Source: Karstenula rhodostoma CBS 690.94
Taxonomy: Eukaryota; Ascomycota; Dothideomycetes; Pleosporales; Didymosphaeriaceae
DNA: 64,000 nt
Direction of reading: 5' to 3'
NCBI GenBank assembly: GCA_010093485.1
Contig: MU001495.1
Coordinates: 372,001 to 436,000 of the forward strand
Shown here: positions 45,564 through 54,655 of the stretch, one piece after another
Layout: each line of letters begins with the position of its first letter
Numbering within the stretch: position 1 is the stretch's first letter
Notes under the pieces: model-generated
What the model saw: only the letters and a program-made list of their open reading frames with translations
What the model was told of the DNA's origin: nothing
Databases searched by the model: none
Translations under genes and position numbers: made by a program

Positions 45564-46727
45564 TTACAAGAACACGAGATCGAAGTCCGTGAGCGCCGCA
45601 TCGCCACCCAGATCCAGCACCACCGCTCGAGCCTCCGGAACCATCTCCTTCATGAGCCGATCAACCGTAACACGCTCCGCCGGATCGAACTTCAAACACT
45701 CCATCATCCAGAAGTTCAGTCGGTCGCTGTACTTTGGCCGATACAACGGCTCAAAGAAACGGGTAAACTCAGGGTGCTTCTCCGCGATCCGGCTCGGCTT
45801 ACCCAGGTTGATCGGCGACACGATACGCGGACCTAGAGCATCATAGAACTTCTGCTCTGTCGCGTAGCGCTTACGGAACTTCAACGCGATCTCCCTGTCC
45901 TCTTCAGCCAGGTCATCCATCCAATTAGCACTCATGGGCGGCACGACCTTCTCGCCAAACGCCAACCAGTGCAGACTTGCGCCTACAGCCCAGACGTCTG
46001 CCCAAGTGGTCTTTACGTACGGGGCCTCGGGCGGATGCCAGACGAAGGTGCCACAGAAGGCTGGCGCGCGGCGATCTTGTCGTCCATGGGCCACGGTTGC
46101 GAAGTCGAAGTCGTGAAGCCTGAAGGATGGGTACGCGCTGCCGTTGTCCGCGACTAGGATGTTGTCGGGCTTGATATCGCTATGCAGGAGAGTGCCGCGA
46201 TGCTTGTGGGTCGATCCCTTCTGATCGTGCATGACCGCCAGAGCCTGCGTCATATGAACCAGGAACCGCCACAGGTGAGCCTCGGGGAGGACCTTGGAGA
46301 CCTTGACGGAGTCTCTCCACCCGAAGTTCTTGTTCCGCCACGTCCGGAGATCACCAAGTTCGTACGCCTCGAAGACTAAGTTCCATGTGTGGCGCCTCCC
46401 GTCATACTCGTTGTAGGCGAAGTGAAACGGCTTCACAATGCGGTTGCAGTCCGCCATTCGGTTCGTGCACGACACCTCCCAGGGCGGGTTGAGGCCTGCA
46501 CTGCCCTTCTCGGCGACGGCGATCTTCTTCACGACGGCTTTGAAGGGTATCGTTTTTAGGAGCTCGTCGTCCACTGGAACCATCTTGACGACATCTGGCT
46601 TGTACTTCTCGCTCATCTCCCACTCTTTCTCATCCCAGGTGAAGTTCTCGGCGCCGCTGGGATGGTCTTGAGACTTGCCCATGATTGTCGACGGAGTGCC
46701 AAGGGAAATACAATCTGCCGTACGCAT
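45564..46727 (-). CDS. Atypical protein kinase domain protein
   Basis: Single exon, 387 residues from the ATG at 46727 (342-372 if a later ATG, e.g. MGKSQ at 46682, is used). Kinase-like core: AVVKKIAVAEKG carries the probable ATP-binding Lys; the catalytic loop is HSDIKPDNILV (residues 182-192) with HSD in place of HRD; the metal-binding motif is DFD (206-208) in place of DFG; HPPEAP replaces APE; WADVWAVGASLHWLAFGEK is helix F. No glycine-rich loop is obvious. The family is the large fungal group of orphan kinase-like proteins with a W-rich insert before the hinge. Activity may be preserved because Lys, catalytic Asp and both metal-binding acids remain. Substrate unknown. Confidence 0.75.
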   Translation of the reverse strand: MRTADCISLGTPSTIMGKSQDHPSGAENFTWDEKEWEMSEKYKPDVVKMVPVDDELLKTIPFKAVVKKIAVAEKGSAGLNPPWEVSCTNRMADCNRIVKPFHFAYNEYDGRRHTWNLVFEAYELGDLRTWRNKNFGWRDSVKVSKVLPEAHLWRFLVHMTQALAVMHDQKGSTHKHRGTLLHSDIKPDNILVADNGSAYPSFRLHDFDFATVAHGRQDRRAPAFCGTFVWHPPEAPYVKTTWADVWAVGASLHWLAFGEKVVPPMSANWMDDLAEEDREIALKFRKRYATEQKFYDALGPRIVSPINLGKPSRIAEKHPEFTRFFEPLYRPKYSDRLNFWMMECLKFDPAERVTVDRLMKEMVPEARAVVLDLGGDAALTDFDLVFL

Positions 46728-47974
46728 TGGGGAGGTCGGAACTTGGGGTTGATGTTCCGGAGCAGTGTTGGTTTGCGTTTGTTTCGTGGTGTTCAAGGCA
46801 AATTATAGCCTGCTGTATTTTTATAGAGTATGGAAATGCGCTCCATGATCCGCACGGTGCCTTGACTACGCGCAGAATCTTTCACTCTTTCTCTGTATCT
46901 GTGCTGGGCCTGTTGACACCATTCAGTGTATTTATCTCTTGGAGAGTCCCTGGTGAAAGTTCAGGGTAACGAGAAGTTTAACGAAACGGGCAGGGACTGT
47001 GTTTACCGCCGTGAAAGACACCGCGCTTTGACTTCTCAGAAGGAGACATGTGGGGATCCCGCGGTCGTGGAAGACAATAAGGAGGCGCCCGCGAGGAGGA
47101 GTATTAGGGTAGTTGGTAGGGTGCGTCACGTGTAACCGTGGGTCTGGGATTATCGTCGCCTCAACCATCTCAACACTGCTCAACTACCATGGAACAGAAC
47201 AGATCTAAGGGCCAACAGAGCGAGATGAGTCACAAACGTAGTACATAAATCGAGGAGGACTCAGAAGGAGTGCATAACCCACACATGGCCGGTTCAAGCT
47301 GATACAGTCCTTCCTCCTCATATATTCCTGTCTCGCCTGCAGTTTACCATGACCAAATCAACGACCCAAGGAGAGGAGTGGTAGCCTGGTGTTAATGGTA
47401 AGGTCGAAAGGCAGAAAGTCTCAAACATTGTATTTATCATATATGCACCATGCCGGTGGATGAAACGGAAAGTTCCCACCGTTGTCTTGGTGCGTACCAT
47501 TAAAGATGGACTCGTATCGCTCTTGTGGTGCATCTAAAGCGACGAGGCTGAAGTAGTGTCAACGTGAAGAGTGCGTATCTGCGCTATCGTCGTACATGCT
47601 ATATGCTCAATTGTCATAATTTTGCCAAACCACACTCACGGCCGGACAGGAAAACTAGGAAGAGCGCAGTTTAGTCGTCTTTGCCACCTATAATCTAGGT
47701 GAAAGTAGGACCGAGGCGTTGTGTGTACTTTGACGCCTACTACATCTGACGACATTTGGAAATCTCAGTTGCAGCGAAATATATTTGCCGATTATGTATA
47801 TCACCATAGGACCACCGTTTGATATTCTAGAGCCCATAGATAGCTCGTATTCCATGCAAGTGCGAAAACACACAGCCATGGCCATGTCCTAAACCCAAAC
47901 ACCGTACTCCACGCCAACAAAACCTTCTTCCTCGACAATTTCCCCAGTACCGCCTCCAAGTACCCAGCTCCCCC
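46728..47974. other. Intergenic carrying LTR-like copy C
   Basis: 1.25 kb without genes. The kinase promoter is at its left, with a TATAGAGTATGG-type AT patch near 46819. LTR-like copy C is listed separately. Confidence 0.45.
47049..47258 (+). mobile_element. LTR-like repeat, copy C
   Basis: Starts TGTGGGGATCCC and matches copy A over about 210 bp to GAGGAGG, including the ACATAAAT box where A has TATATAAAT. It keeps C/G at most sites where copy A has T/A. Exact ACATG pentamers at 47046-47050 and 47283-47287 could be a target-site duplication around a 232-bp insertion. Confidence 0.7.
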
Positions 47975-48565
47975 TTACGAAAACACATCCTCCATCTCCA
48001 CATCCCCATCCCCACCAACCCCACCCCTCCCATCCGCATCCTCCTTCAACCCCTCCCTCCCCCTGCCCCTCCCAATCACCCCCTCCGCCCCATCCACCCT
48101 CCCAGGCCCAATCTCAACACAAAACATCTCAAAACACACATGCTCCCCCCTCCCCGTCTCCATCCCCGCCGCAAATACCAAATCATACTCAGCATCATAA
48201 GACGTCTTAATCCGCCTCTTCACCATCTCCTCCCCCCTCTCGCCCGCCTGCCCCGCAGCCTCCTCCACAAACGCATCAACCGCCTCATGCATCGCAATCC
48301 CCGCGGCTTCCTTGTCGTTGCTGGCCGCCACGACCGCGACTGCGGGGAACGCGTCGTACGGCCAGGAGAGCTTGATGTCGTAGGTTTCTGTGATGGAGGC
48401 CGTGACGTGCGGAATGTTGCGTGCGATGTGGTAGGAGGAGATTGTGTGGGTGGCCGAGGGGGATGGGGGAAAGGGGAGGCCGTGGGGGACTATGTCGGCA
48501 ACGGTGTAGTTGGGTTTGGTGTTCTGCGAGGTTTGGGTTTTGATGACGAGGTAGAGGGGTGTCAT
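47975..48565 (-). CDS. Hypothetical protein with acidic/Gly-rich tail
   Basis: Single open frame of 196 residues with a proper ATG at 48565. The first 125 residues look folded (MTPLYLVIKTQT, PHVTASITETYDIKLSWPYD, IAMHEAVDAFVEEAAGQ) and the last 45 are Gly/Glu/Asp-rich low complexity. No family recognised. Opposite-strand frames overlap here; this strand is preferred because its N-terminal part has balanced composition. Function unknown. Confidence 0.5.
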   Translation of the reverse strand: MTPLYLVIKTQTSQNTKPNYTVADIVPHGLPFPPSPSATHTISSYHIARNIPHVTASITETYDIKLSWPYDAFPAVAVVAASNDKEAAGIAMHEAVDAFVEEAAGQAGERGEEMVKRRIKTSYDAEYDLVFAAGMETGRGEHVCFEMFCVEIGPGRVDGAEGVIGRGRGREGLKEDADGRGGVGGDGDVEMEDVFS

Positions 48566-48799
48566 TTTGGGCGTGGGTATGGGGGTGGGAGCGCAGGAGA
48601 GGGGACAGGTCGGGGATCAGTGAGAGGCATTTTTATAAGAGCATTTGGTTCGAGGGCATTGTTTGTGGTGGGCGTGTGGTCCGGGATTGTCGTTTGCCTG
48701 GGAGGTTGAAAAGGTATCTTCGACGGCCTAGTAGAGTGGCAGAAGGTCACTTGACGAGTTCGGTTTCAACTGTGCGACAAAAGTAGAATGCGATTGAGC

Positions 48800-50203
48800 T
48801 CAGACGCTAGCAGCGAAGAAGCTCAGGAAGCTGCCAGCTGTCAATCCGGCCACCAGGCTCAGTGACATGAAGCCGCCGGCAGCTTCGCGCTCTTCTGGAT
48901 CTACCCACTCTACGAAACCCATCATGCAGTTGCTACCAATGTACCCGTTCGAAATACCGAACAGAACTTGTAAGATGAACAGATAGAAAAAGTCCGAGCC
49001 AATCACCGCACCTTTGCCACCGATGTTGCAGAGCAGATACAGGGGTATAAATGCAAGGCGGCATATAGCCAAGGTAAACAACAATCGGGGACGCGCTGTC
49101 AAGGTCAAGCCTGGAATGCCCGGAATGACACGTCCAATGAGGTCGCCGATGTTCCAGAAGAGGAATCCCAAAGGGATAAAGACGGTGGGCTGGAAGAGGC
49201 GAGATGACGTGGCAGGATCACGTACACTCAAGATCTTCTGAGTGAAGACCGGGTAGAACATGGTGATGGCAAAGGTGAGGAAGACGGCGCCAGCAAGCCA
49301 GTACAGTTTCCGGCAAAGCGTCATCATCGGAATCGACTTGCGCGTGGCAGGTCCATGACCAAAATCTCCTTCCTCATCGTCCAAAGTCGAGCTCAGCTGT
49401 TCGCGGGCACGCGGTTTCGATAGAAGGTACACGAAAGCGACCAAAGTGAGGGCAGAGATAACAGTCGCCGTGAGGAAGTAGATGAAGGCGGATTTGCTGG
49501 ATTCCTGCGGCGCACCCTCCTGGGTCTGCTTCGGGGGAACCGAAAGGACCGACACAATCTGAGCTATGCAAGGCAGCACACCAGCGATTCCCTGGCCTGT
49601 CATGATGCCCTGCGTGTACTCTTCTCTTCCAAAGCTTGCGACGTAGGCGAAAACACCGTTCTGGCACAGCGAGGTAGCCAAACTGGCGCTGAATACCACA
49701 AGCATGAGGAAAGTGAAATAAGCGCCAGCCGAGACGCCCAAGAAGGCGCGGGTGGATATTGCCAACAGCGTGAAGACGACGATGTTGAGTATGAGGGAGG
49801 AGGTTATGCGTTTGGGGTAGGAGGCGTTCGCCTGAAGCTTGGTGAGGACAATCATAGAGCCCAGACTGCCTGCAGTCGACACGGCAAGCTCGGCGGACTG
49901 GAAGTTGCGCAACAGTCGCTCGTCGGAATCGAAGCGTCGCTGGAAGTATGGGGCAGCAGCGAGGAACATGTTCCTATGCAATGTTAGGACTTGGATCGTG
50001 TAGGCTGAGTATGGGACAGAGCCGTACCATGCCCATAGCATAGCAATGCCGAGCAGCAGGAAGACATAGTAGTCGGTCCTTGAGTACTCGCGTTGCTCGT
50101 CGTCATGTATCCGCTCTCCATCGGGGCGCTCCGAACCACCTTCAAGAGGCGCGTAGGACTGCTCGGGCTCCTCCCTCTGAAAAAGACGGTGGATGAGACC
50201 CAT
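48800..50203 (-). CDS. fun26: Equilibrative nucleoside transporter (FUN26/ENT family)
   Basis: Eleven-helix SLC29-type transporter; the yeast homologue moves nucleosides across the vacuolar membrane. Two exons, 50203-50028 and 49973-48800, flank a 54-nt intron (GTACGG donor, GCATAG acceptor); the product is 449 residues, starting MGLIHRLFQREE. Splicing joins GIAMLWAW to NMFLAAAPYF, the conserved first helix of ENTs. Later family parts: CQNGVFAYVASFG, the large acidic loop LSSTLDDEEGDFG between helices six and seven, FWNIGDLIGRVIPG in helix eight, and ISNGYIGSNCMMG near the end. The intron is a multiple of three and stop-free, so retention would insert 18 residues into helix one. Confidence 0.9.
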   Translation of the reverse strand: MGLIHRLFQREEPEQSYAPLEGGSERPDGERIHDDEQREYSRTDYYVFLLLGIAMLWAWYGSVPYSAYTIQVLTLHRNMFLAAAPYFQRRFDSDERLLRNFQSAELAVSTAGSLGSMIVLTKLQANASYPKRITSSLILNIVVFTLLAISTRAFLGVSAGAYFTFLMLVVFSASLATSLCQNGVFAYVASFGREEYTQGIMTGQGIAGVLPCIAQIVSVLSVPPKQTQEGAPQESSKSAFIYFLTATVISALTLVAFVYLLSKPRAREQLSSTLDDEEGDFGHGPATRKSIPMMTLCRKLYWLAGAVFLTFAITMFYPVFTQKILSVRDPATSSRLFQPTVFIPLGFLFWNIGDLIGRVIPGIPGLTLTARPRLLFTLAICRLAFIPLYLLCNIGGKGAVIGSDFFYLFILQVLFGISNGYIGSNCMMGFVEWVDPEEREAAGGFMSLSLVAGLTAGSFLSFFAASV

Positions 50204-50649
50204 GGTGAGATGCGAGAGATGCAAGAGATGCGATAGATGTGAGCTGTCCCAGGGATGGGTCTTGGTCGAAGACGAGGATGGGAAGGAACGAACGAAACCA
50301 GCAGCAAAGGGCGGTTCAAGATGTCGATCAACAGGCAGTCATGTTGCAGGTCATTCGTCAAGACTTCGGGGCTGTTCAGAGACCAGATGACTGACGTGTG
50401 GATTCATGGTGACCTAGGTACTGTGTACGTGACACGCGCGGCGCCGGGAGTCCGCTGTGGCGCGTGAAGCGGCGGTGCACGTGGGGGGCGGGGGGCCTTG
50501 GATGTTTCCTCGATGCACAGCGTCACTCACCCCGCGCTCCAAACGATACCCATCACTTTGCGCACACCAAGCATTCCCATCTCCAGTCCACCCTCCCCTC
50601 CCCTCCCCGCTTCCGAACCCTCGAGCCAACTGGTCCCTTGCCAGGCGCC
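50204..50649. promoter_or_regulatory. Divergent promoter of fun26 and iwr1
   Basis: 446 bp between start codons. The iwr1-proximal part is strongly CT-rich (CCCTCCCCTCCCCTCCCC-type run near 50586-50610), a common fungal leader. No TATA box seen. Confidence 0.5.
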
Positions 50650-51657
50650 ATGGCTCCGCAGCCGCCCCAGACGCTCTCCGTCAAACGCAAGCGCAACGAC
50701 GCTCCCGTCCACCACCTCGTCGTCGATGCCGATCGGGACCGCACAATCAAACGTCAGAAGAGCGCGCCCAGATTTACATGGCGCCTACTCCAGAAGCCCG
50801 GCGATAATGTCCCCGCTGCCTTGCCGTCGCCTACACCACAGCAGAACCGACGCTTTCACGTGTCGCTGTCCGCGGGGCTGCGCGTCCTTGTCGAAGCCCC
50901 CGACCTGCCCAATGCCGCGCCCACGACCGCTGGCGAGACCTCGAGTGTCCCCAGTATACCAGAGGCCGCCGAGCCACAGGATGCAACGCGCGCCCCGCCA
51001 GCCACGCCCCGCCCCCGGAAGCGTCCAGGAGCTGCAGCCGCCATGCGCATAAATCCTGCCTATACCGCGCAATCCGAGGGCGACGCCAATCCCTCTGACG
51101 AGCATGTCAAGCACTTTGAGAAGTTGGCCGAGGAGCTCGAACAAGAAGAGCAGGCGCAATCAAAACCCGCGCCTAGCCCTGTCAAGTACCTGCCCACGGG
51201 CCCTGCCCGCCGCTCCAAGAAAGCTACCGCCCTCGCAGTGCAGGATCCAGATGCCATGGATGTAGACGAATATGTGATTGACACATATGTGCGCGAGGAA
51301 CTCATGTCCGACGCCGACGGCAATATTGTCAAGCACGAGGGCATCATCGGTTACATCATCTTGAAAGAAGAGGATGAGGACTGGTGGAACGGCGAGGACG
51401 AGAGCGACAGGGAGTTTGACACCGACGAAGACGACGAGAACGCCGAGGACTACTATGCCAACGACTATCCGGAGGACGAGCTCAGCTCAGACGATGAATT
51501 CGATCGGGATCCCTACCAGCGCAAGTACCGCCACGGCTCCGACGACGAGGAGTATGACCTGAACGACGATGCAATCAGTGGCGATGAGGACGATGAGCAC
51601 TTCCGCCGCTTGACTGTGCCGGGACAGGCTGCCTTGCTGAACCGCCTCGGTCGCTAG
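50650..51657 (+). CDS. iwr1: Iwr1, RNA polymerase II nuclear import factor
   Basis: Iwr1 binds assembled RNA polymerase II in the cytosol and carries it into the nucleus. Single exon, 335 residues from ATG 50650 (MAPQPPQTLSVKRKRNDAPV). The N-terminus has the expected bipartite basic signal (SVKRKRND, then IKRQKSAPRF). The Iwr1 domain lies at about 212-290: YVIDTYVRE, then GYIILKEEDEDWWNGEDESD and EFDTDEDDENAEDYYANDYP, with the diagnostic E-x-x-x-W-W and ENxEDYYxNDYPE motif. The remaining tail is acidic (SSDDEFDRD, DDEEYDLND). An open extension upstream lacks an ATG. Shares its promoter with fun26. Confidence 0.92.
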   Translation: MAPQPPQTLSVKRKRNDAPVHHLVVDADRDRTIKRQKSAPRFTWRLLQKPGDNVPAALPSPTPQQNRRFHVSLSAGLRVLVEAPDLPNAAPTTAGETSSVPSIPEAAEPQDATRAPPATPRPRKRPGAAAAMRINPAYTAQSEGDANPSDEHVKHFEKLAEELEQEEQAQSKPAPSPVKYLPTGPARRSKKATALAVQDPDAMDVDEYVIDTYVREELMSDADGNIVKHEGIIGYIILKEEDEDWWNGEDESDREFDTDEDDENAEDYYANDYPEDELSSDDEFDRDPYQRKYRHGSDDEEYDLNDDAISGDEDDEHFRRLTVPGQAALLNRLGR

Positions 51658-52238
51658 AGCAATACCCTTCTCAGCTTGTATATGCAAGCACCATCATATC
51701 TGGAGATACCCCGTTGAATAGAGCCTACATTCGATACACTATGACTTCTGCACAACAATCGTCTGGATTACCATGTGTCTTGTTTGGTCCCAAACTACAT
51801 GCTATGCTGTCTGACTTCACCAGATCGCCTTTCCATGCTGATGTACAGATTCTACCTCTGTACCACTAATCCCCCCTCACATCTACCCCTCTCTCTCTCT
51901 CCTCCGCTCTCAACTGCACAACCGACGCTCCAACTATGCTTCCCGGTCAGCTGACTCACGCCTTACTACTACACGCCCCCGTTCTTGGTTCCACCGCCTC
52001 CCCAAAAGTCACATTCCACTGCACCGCCACCCATACCCTTCCATGGGCATCTCGAGAGATTGATATGCAGACCAATATCGACGTACAGCGCAGAAACAAG
52101 ACAGCACGGCAATATTCAACTTGCGCGATAAATGCAGGGTGCAAGGTTAGACCGTGGGCTTCGACAAAGACGCTGGCTGACCTCTGGCAACCAGACAAAA
52201 TGCGACACATCGACATTGCAACCTGAACAGGGCACGTT
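51658..52238. other. Intergenic between convergent iwr1 and cupin genes
   Basis: 581 bp, the 3' ends of both genes. A CTCTCTCTCTCC microsatellite lies near 51891-51902. Nothing else. Confidence 0.4.
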
Positions 52239-52937
52239 TCACAGCTTACTCTTTGCTGGGCTCTCGTGCCATAACCCACACATCCCCTCCCGACTCGTTC
52301 CTAACACGGGATCCCTCTCTGGTATCGGCACATTCCACACCTGCCTCTCCCTCCCCTTATGGTCTCCACCAACAGCAAAGTCCCACTCGTTTCCATACGG
52401 ATAACTCCCCATCATCTGGAAATTGTCGCCAATCTCAACCCCCTCGAAAAACGCTCTTGCTTTCTTCTCATCGCGTATGACCTTCCCGTCCTCATCCTTA
52501 CATTGGAAAAAAGCAAACTCTACCGGACCAGGCTTCGGATCGTACGTCTTGTGCGCGAGCCCCGCAGGCAGAATGAAAACATCGCCCTTTTTCGCCTCGA
52601 CCCATATGCCACCGTCCTCGTGTCCGTTTCCATGGGTGTGCTCCTCCACGTCGTCCGAGGTATCCGCCACGCCAAACCGGATCGTTGCCCCTTCGCCTGA
52701 TATCACCGTCATAGCCTCGTGGGCGCCAGAGTGGTAATGCGAGGTCTGTGTGGGCCCGTAGCGTGCCACCCACTGCGACTCCCAGCCATTCGACTTGTAG
52801 AGGTCGTAGAGCTCTGTGCAGTTGAAACCGGGGGTGGAGACTTTGTCCAAGAAGAGGCCGGGGTAGTGGATGAGGACGTGGGGAGAGTTGGGGATGAGAG
52901 AGGTGGGTTTTAGAATGTAGGTGCGGACTTGGACCAT
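52239..52937 (-). CDS. Cupin-domain protein (YjlB-like)
   Basis: Single exon, 232 residues. Cupin motif 1 is SHYHSGAHEAMTVISGEG (His67, His69, His73 as candidate metal ligands) followed by TIRFG; motif 2 is GDVFILPAGLAHK with His129. The N-terminus VLIHYPGLF and the region ESQWVARYGPTQTSHYH are typical of the conserved cupin proteins related to bacterial YjlB. A His-rich insert (EEHTHGNGHEDG) separates the motifs. Probably a small cytosolic metal-binding oxygenase or isomerase, but no activity is established for the family. No signal peptide. Confidence 0.85.
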   Translation of the reverse strand: MVQVRTYILKPTSLIPNSPHVLIHYPGLFLDKVSTPGFNCTELYDLYKSNGWESQWVARYGPTQTSHYHSGAHEAMTVISGEGATIRFGVADTSDDVEEHTHGNGHEDGGIWVEAKKGDVFILPAGLAHKTYDPKPGPVEFAFFQCKDEDGKVIRDEKKARAFFEGVEIGDNFQMMGSYPYGNEWDFAVGGDHKGRERQVWNVPIPERDPVLGTSREGMCGLWHESPAKSKL

Positions 52938-53808
52938 TGTTGGTATGAAACTGCACTGGGCATTGACGGTTCACGTTGACGTGTGCAAGTTGCGGTTTAA
53001 GAGATGGTATAAGTATTGGCGGAGATAACCGCAATCGGCGCTGGAGTTACACTATCTATGGAAGCTGGGGTAGCTACCCCGCCCGCACTACGGACGCTAT
53101 ACCGTAGCGCGGTAATATGACCGCATGGCTTGAGAACGTTTTCTTATGAGTGTATACAGACGTGCTATCTCCTTCGCTCCTGATGAGGAGTCTGAGCTGA
53201 CGATATCCCGCTCAATACAGGAGGCTCATGACCCTAACAGACAGCGAGACCGCGCCACCCTCTCGACCATGCCGTACACAAATGCAGTGTGCTTGTGAGC
53301 GGACTAAGCTTAATCCAGATATTTTATCCGCTATGCATTTGCTACATTTCCTTCTATACGCAACTTGAGCGTGTACTCAAGCGATACATTGCGGGGTGGT
53401 TCGAATGTACATATACGACTCAACCCATGAATAGCTCAACCCCAACCTCCACACTGTCCTTGTGCAACGTCCCCACTATAAGCCTCTCGCAGATCCCCAA
53501 TCCGGGAAACAGCATATCCAAATGGTGCTTCATCCACCTGCCCTTCTCTCACTTCCTCAGGCTCGCCCGTCGCGCTCTCCATATCATCGACGTCGTGCAA
53601 GGTAACACGAGCCCCGCCGCCAAGCCGTGACAAACGCACATTATTTACTACCCGTCAACCACTCCTCAAACACAACCACACACATAACACACTCGCGATA
53701 GTTGCAGACGAATCTACGTCCACGAAAGGTATGTACGCAGTTTGAACAACAGCACACGGTCTAACGAGGCTTCAGCTCCATTTTCTTGACCACTCACACC
53801 ACACGAAC
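52938..53808. other. Intergenic, divergent promoters of cupin and ISG12-like genes
   Basis: 871 bp, no genes. Immediately before 53809 the leader contains ACACACATAACACACTC and CACTCACACCACACGAAC-type CA-rich sequence. Confidence 0.4.
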
Positions 53809-54545
53809 ATGGCAGACGATCCTGTATCCAATGCGCGTGCGTCCGGTTCAAACGCCTCGCAACCTTCCGAGGCACGCAACCGCCAGCTCAGCAACTCATT
53901 CAAGATAACCTCCGCAAGCAATGCACTCCTCAACGCTCCTATCCCCCGCAGCATCATCGATGCCGCAGTCATCCACATCACGATCGCGATCCGCGCTGCT
54001 AAAATGGGCGCCGAGGACGCGTGGGCCATAGCCATTCAAGCGCTCAAGAAACTTGACCTTCGTACCATCGCGAAAGCGGCGATGGAGTGGATGAAGGCAC
54101 ATCCCTGGGAGACTGCGGCCTTGCTCGTTCCTCTGGTTCTCGTGGCATGCACGCCTGCCTTCTTGGGACTTGCGGGGTTCACGGCTGGTGGTGTCGCTGC
54201 AGGTGCGGACTTGGATATGAATTCATTTGTTGGAAGCCACGGAACTGACAAAGGACAGGTAGCATTGCGGCTGGGATTCAGGCTGGGATTGGGAACGTCG
54301 TGGCGGGCTCTGTCTTCGCTACTCTTACGAGCGCGGGAATGGCGGGGTACGGGCTGCCTATTGTCTTGGGAGGTGTTGGGGGTATTAGCAGTGCTGTGGG
54401 GTGGGGAATCGCGGCTTGGAAGAGGTGGAGGAATGACTCTGATCAGGCAGATGGTGATGGTGATGGTGATGGTCGTGGGGACAAGCATGCCGGTGACGAG
54501 GGCGCGGAGACAACCCAATCGGTGCCAAGATTGCTGGGGGGATAG
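53809..54545 (+). CDS. ISG12/IFI6-16-like small membrane protein
   Basis: Two exons, 53809-54202 and 54259-54545, separated by a 56-nt intron (GTGCGG donor, GGACAG acceptor); 226 residues. After a soluble N-terminus with an amphipathic helix (AIQALKKLDLRTIAKAAM), helices PWETAALLVPLVLVAC and FLGLAGFTAGGVAAGS lead to AAGIQAGIGNVVAGSVFATL and then GYGLPIVLGGVGGISSAVGW. The glycine-rich GFTAxGVAAGSxAA..QxxxGNVxAGS pattern is the ISG12 (6-16) domain of interferon-induced mitochondrial/ER proteins; fungal members are common but uncharacterised. The tail is acidic with DGDGDG repeats. Probably intracellular membrane, function unknown. Confidence 0.82.
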
Positions 54546-54655
54546 TATATTCGCGTTTCAAAGAGAGGTACTATCGGACGGCTCAAGGAAGAGACTCAAC
54601 CGGGGAAAAAAGGTAATTAGGATATCAAGAACATGTTTACCGTAGGAAATGATGA

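Noticed and set aside
48140..48709. Plus-strand frame opposite the small hypothetical gene
   Set aside because: Val/Gly/Arg-rich shadow of a C/T-biased region; the minus frame has better composition, although confidence there is also moderate.
51374..51562. Thr/Arg-rich frame inside iwr1
   Set aside because: Out-of-frame reading of the acidic iwr1 tail.
53395..53420. GGTTCGAATG resembling a tRNA T-arm
   Set aside because: No matching acceptor stem, D-arm or anticodon arm upstream; no tRNA was found anywhere in the window.
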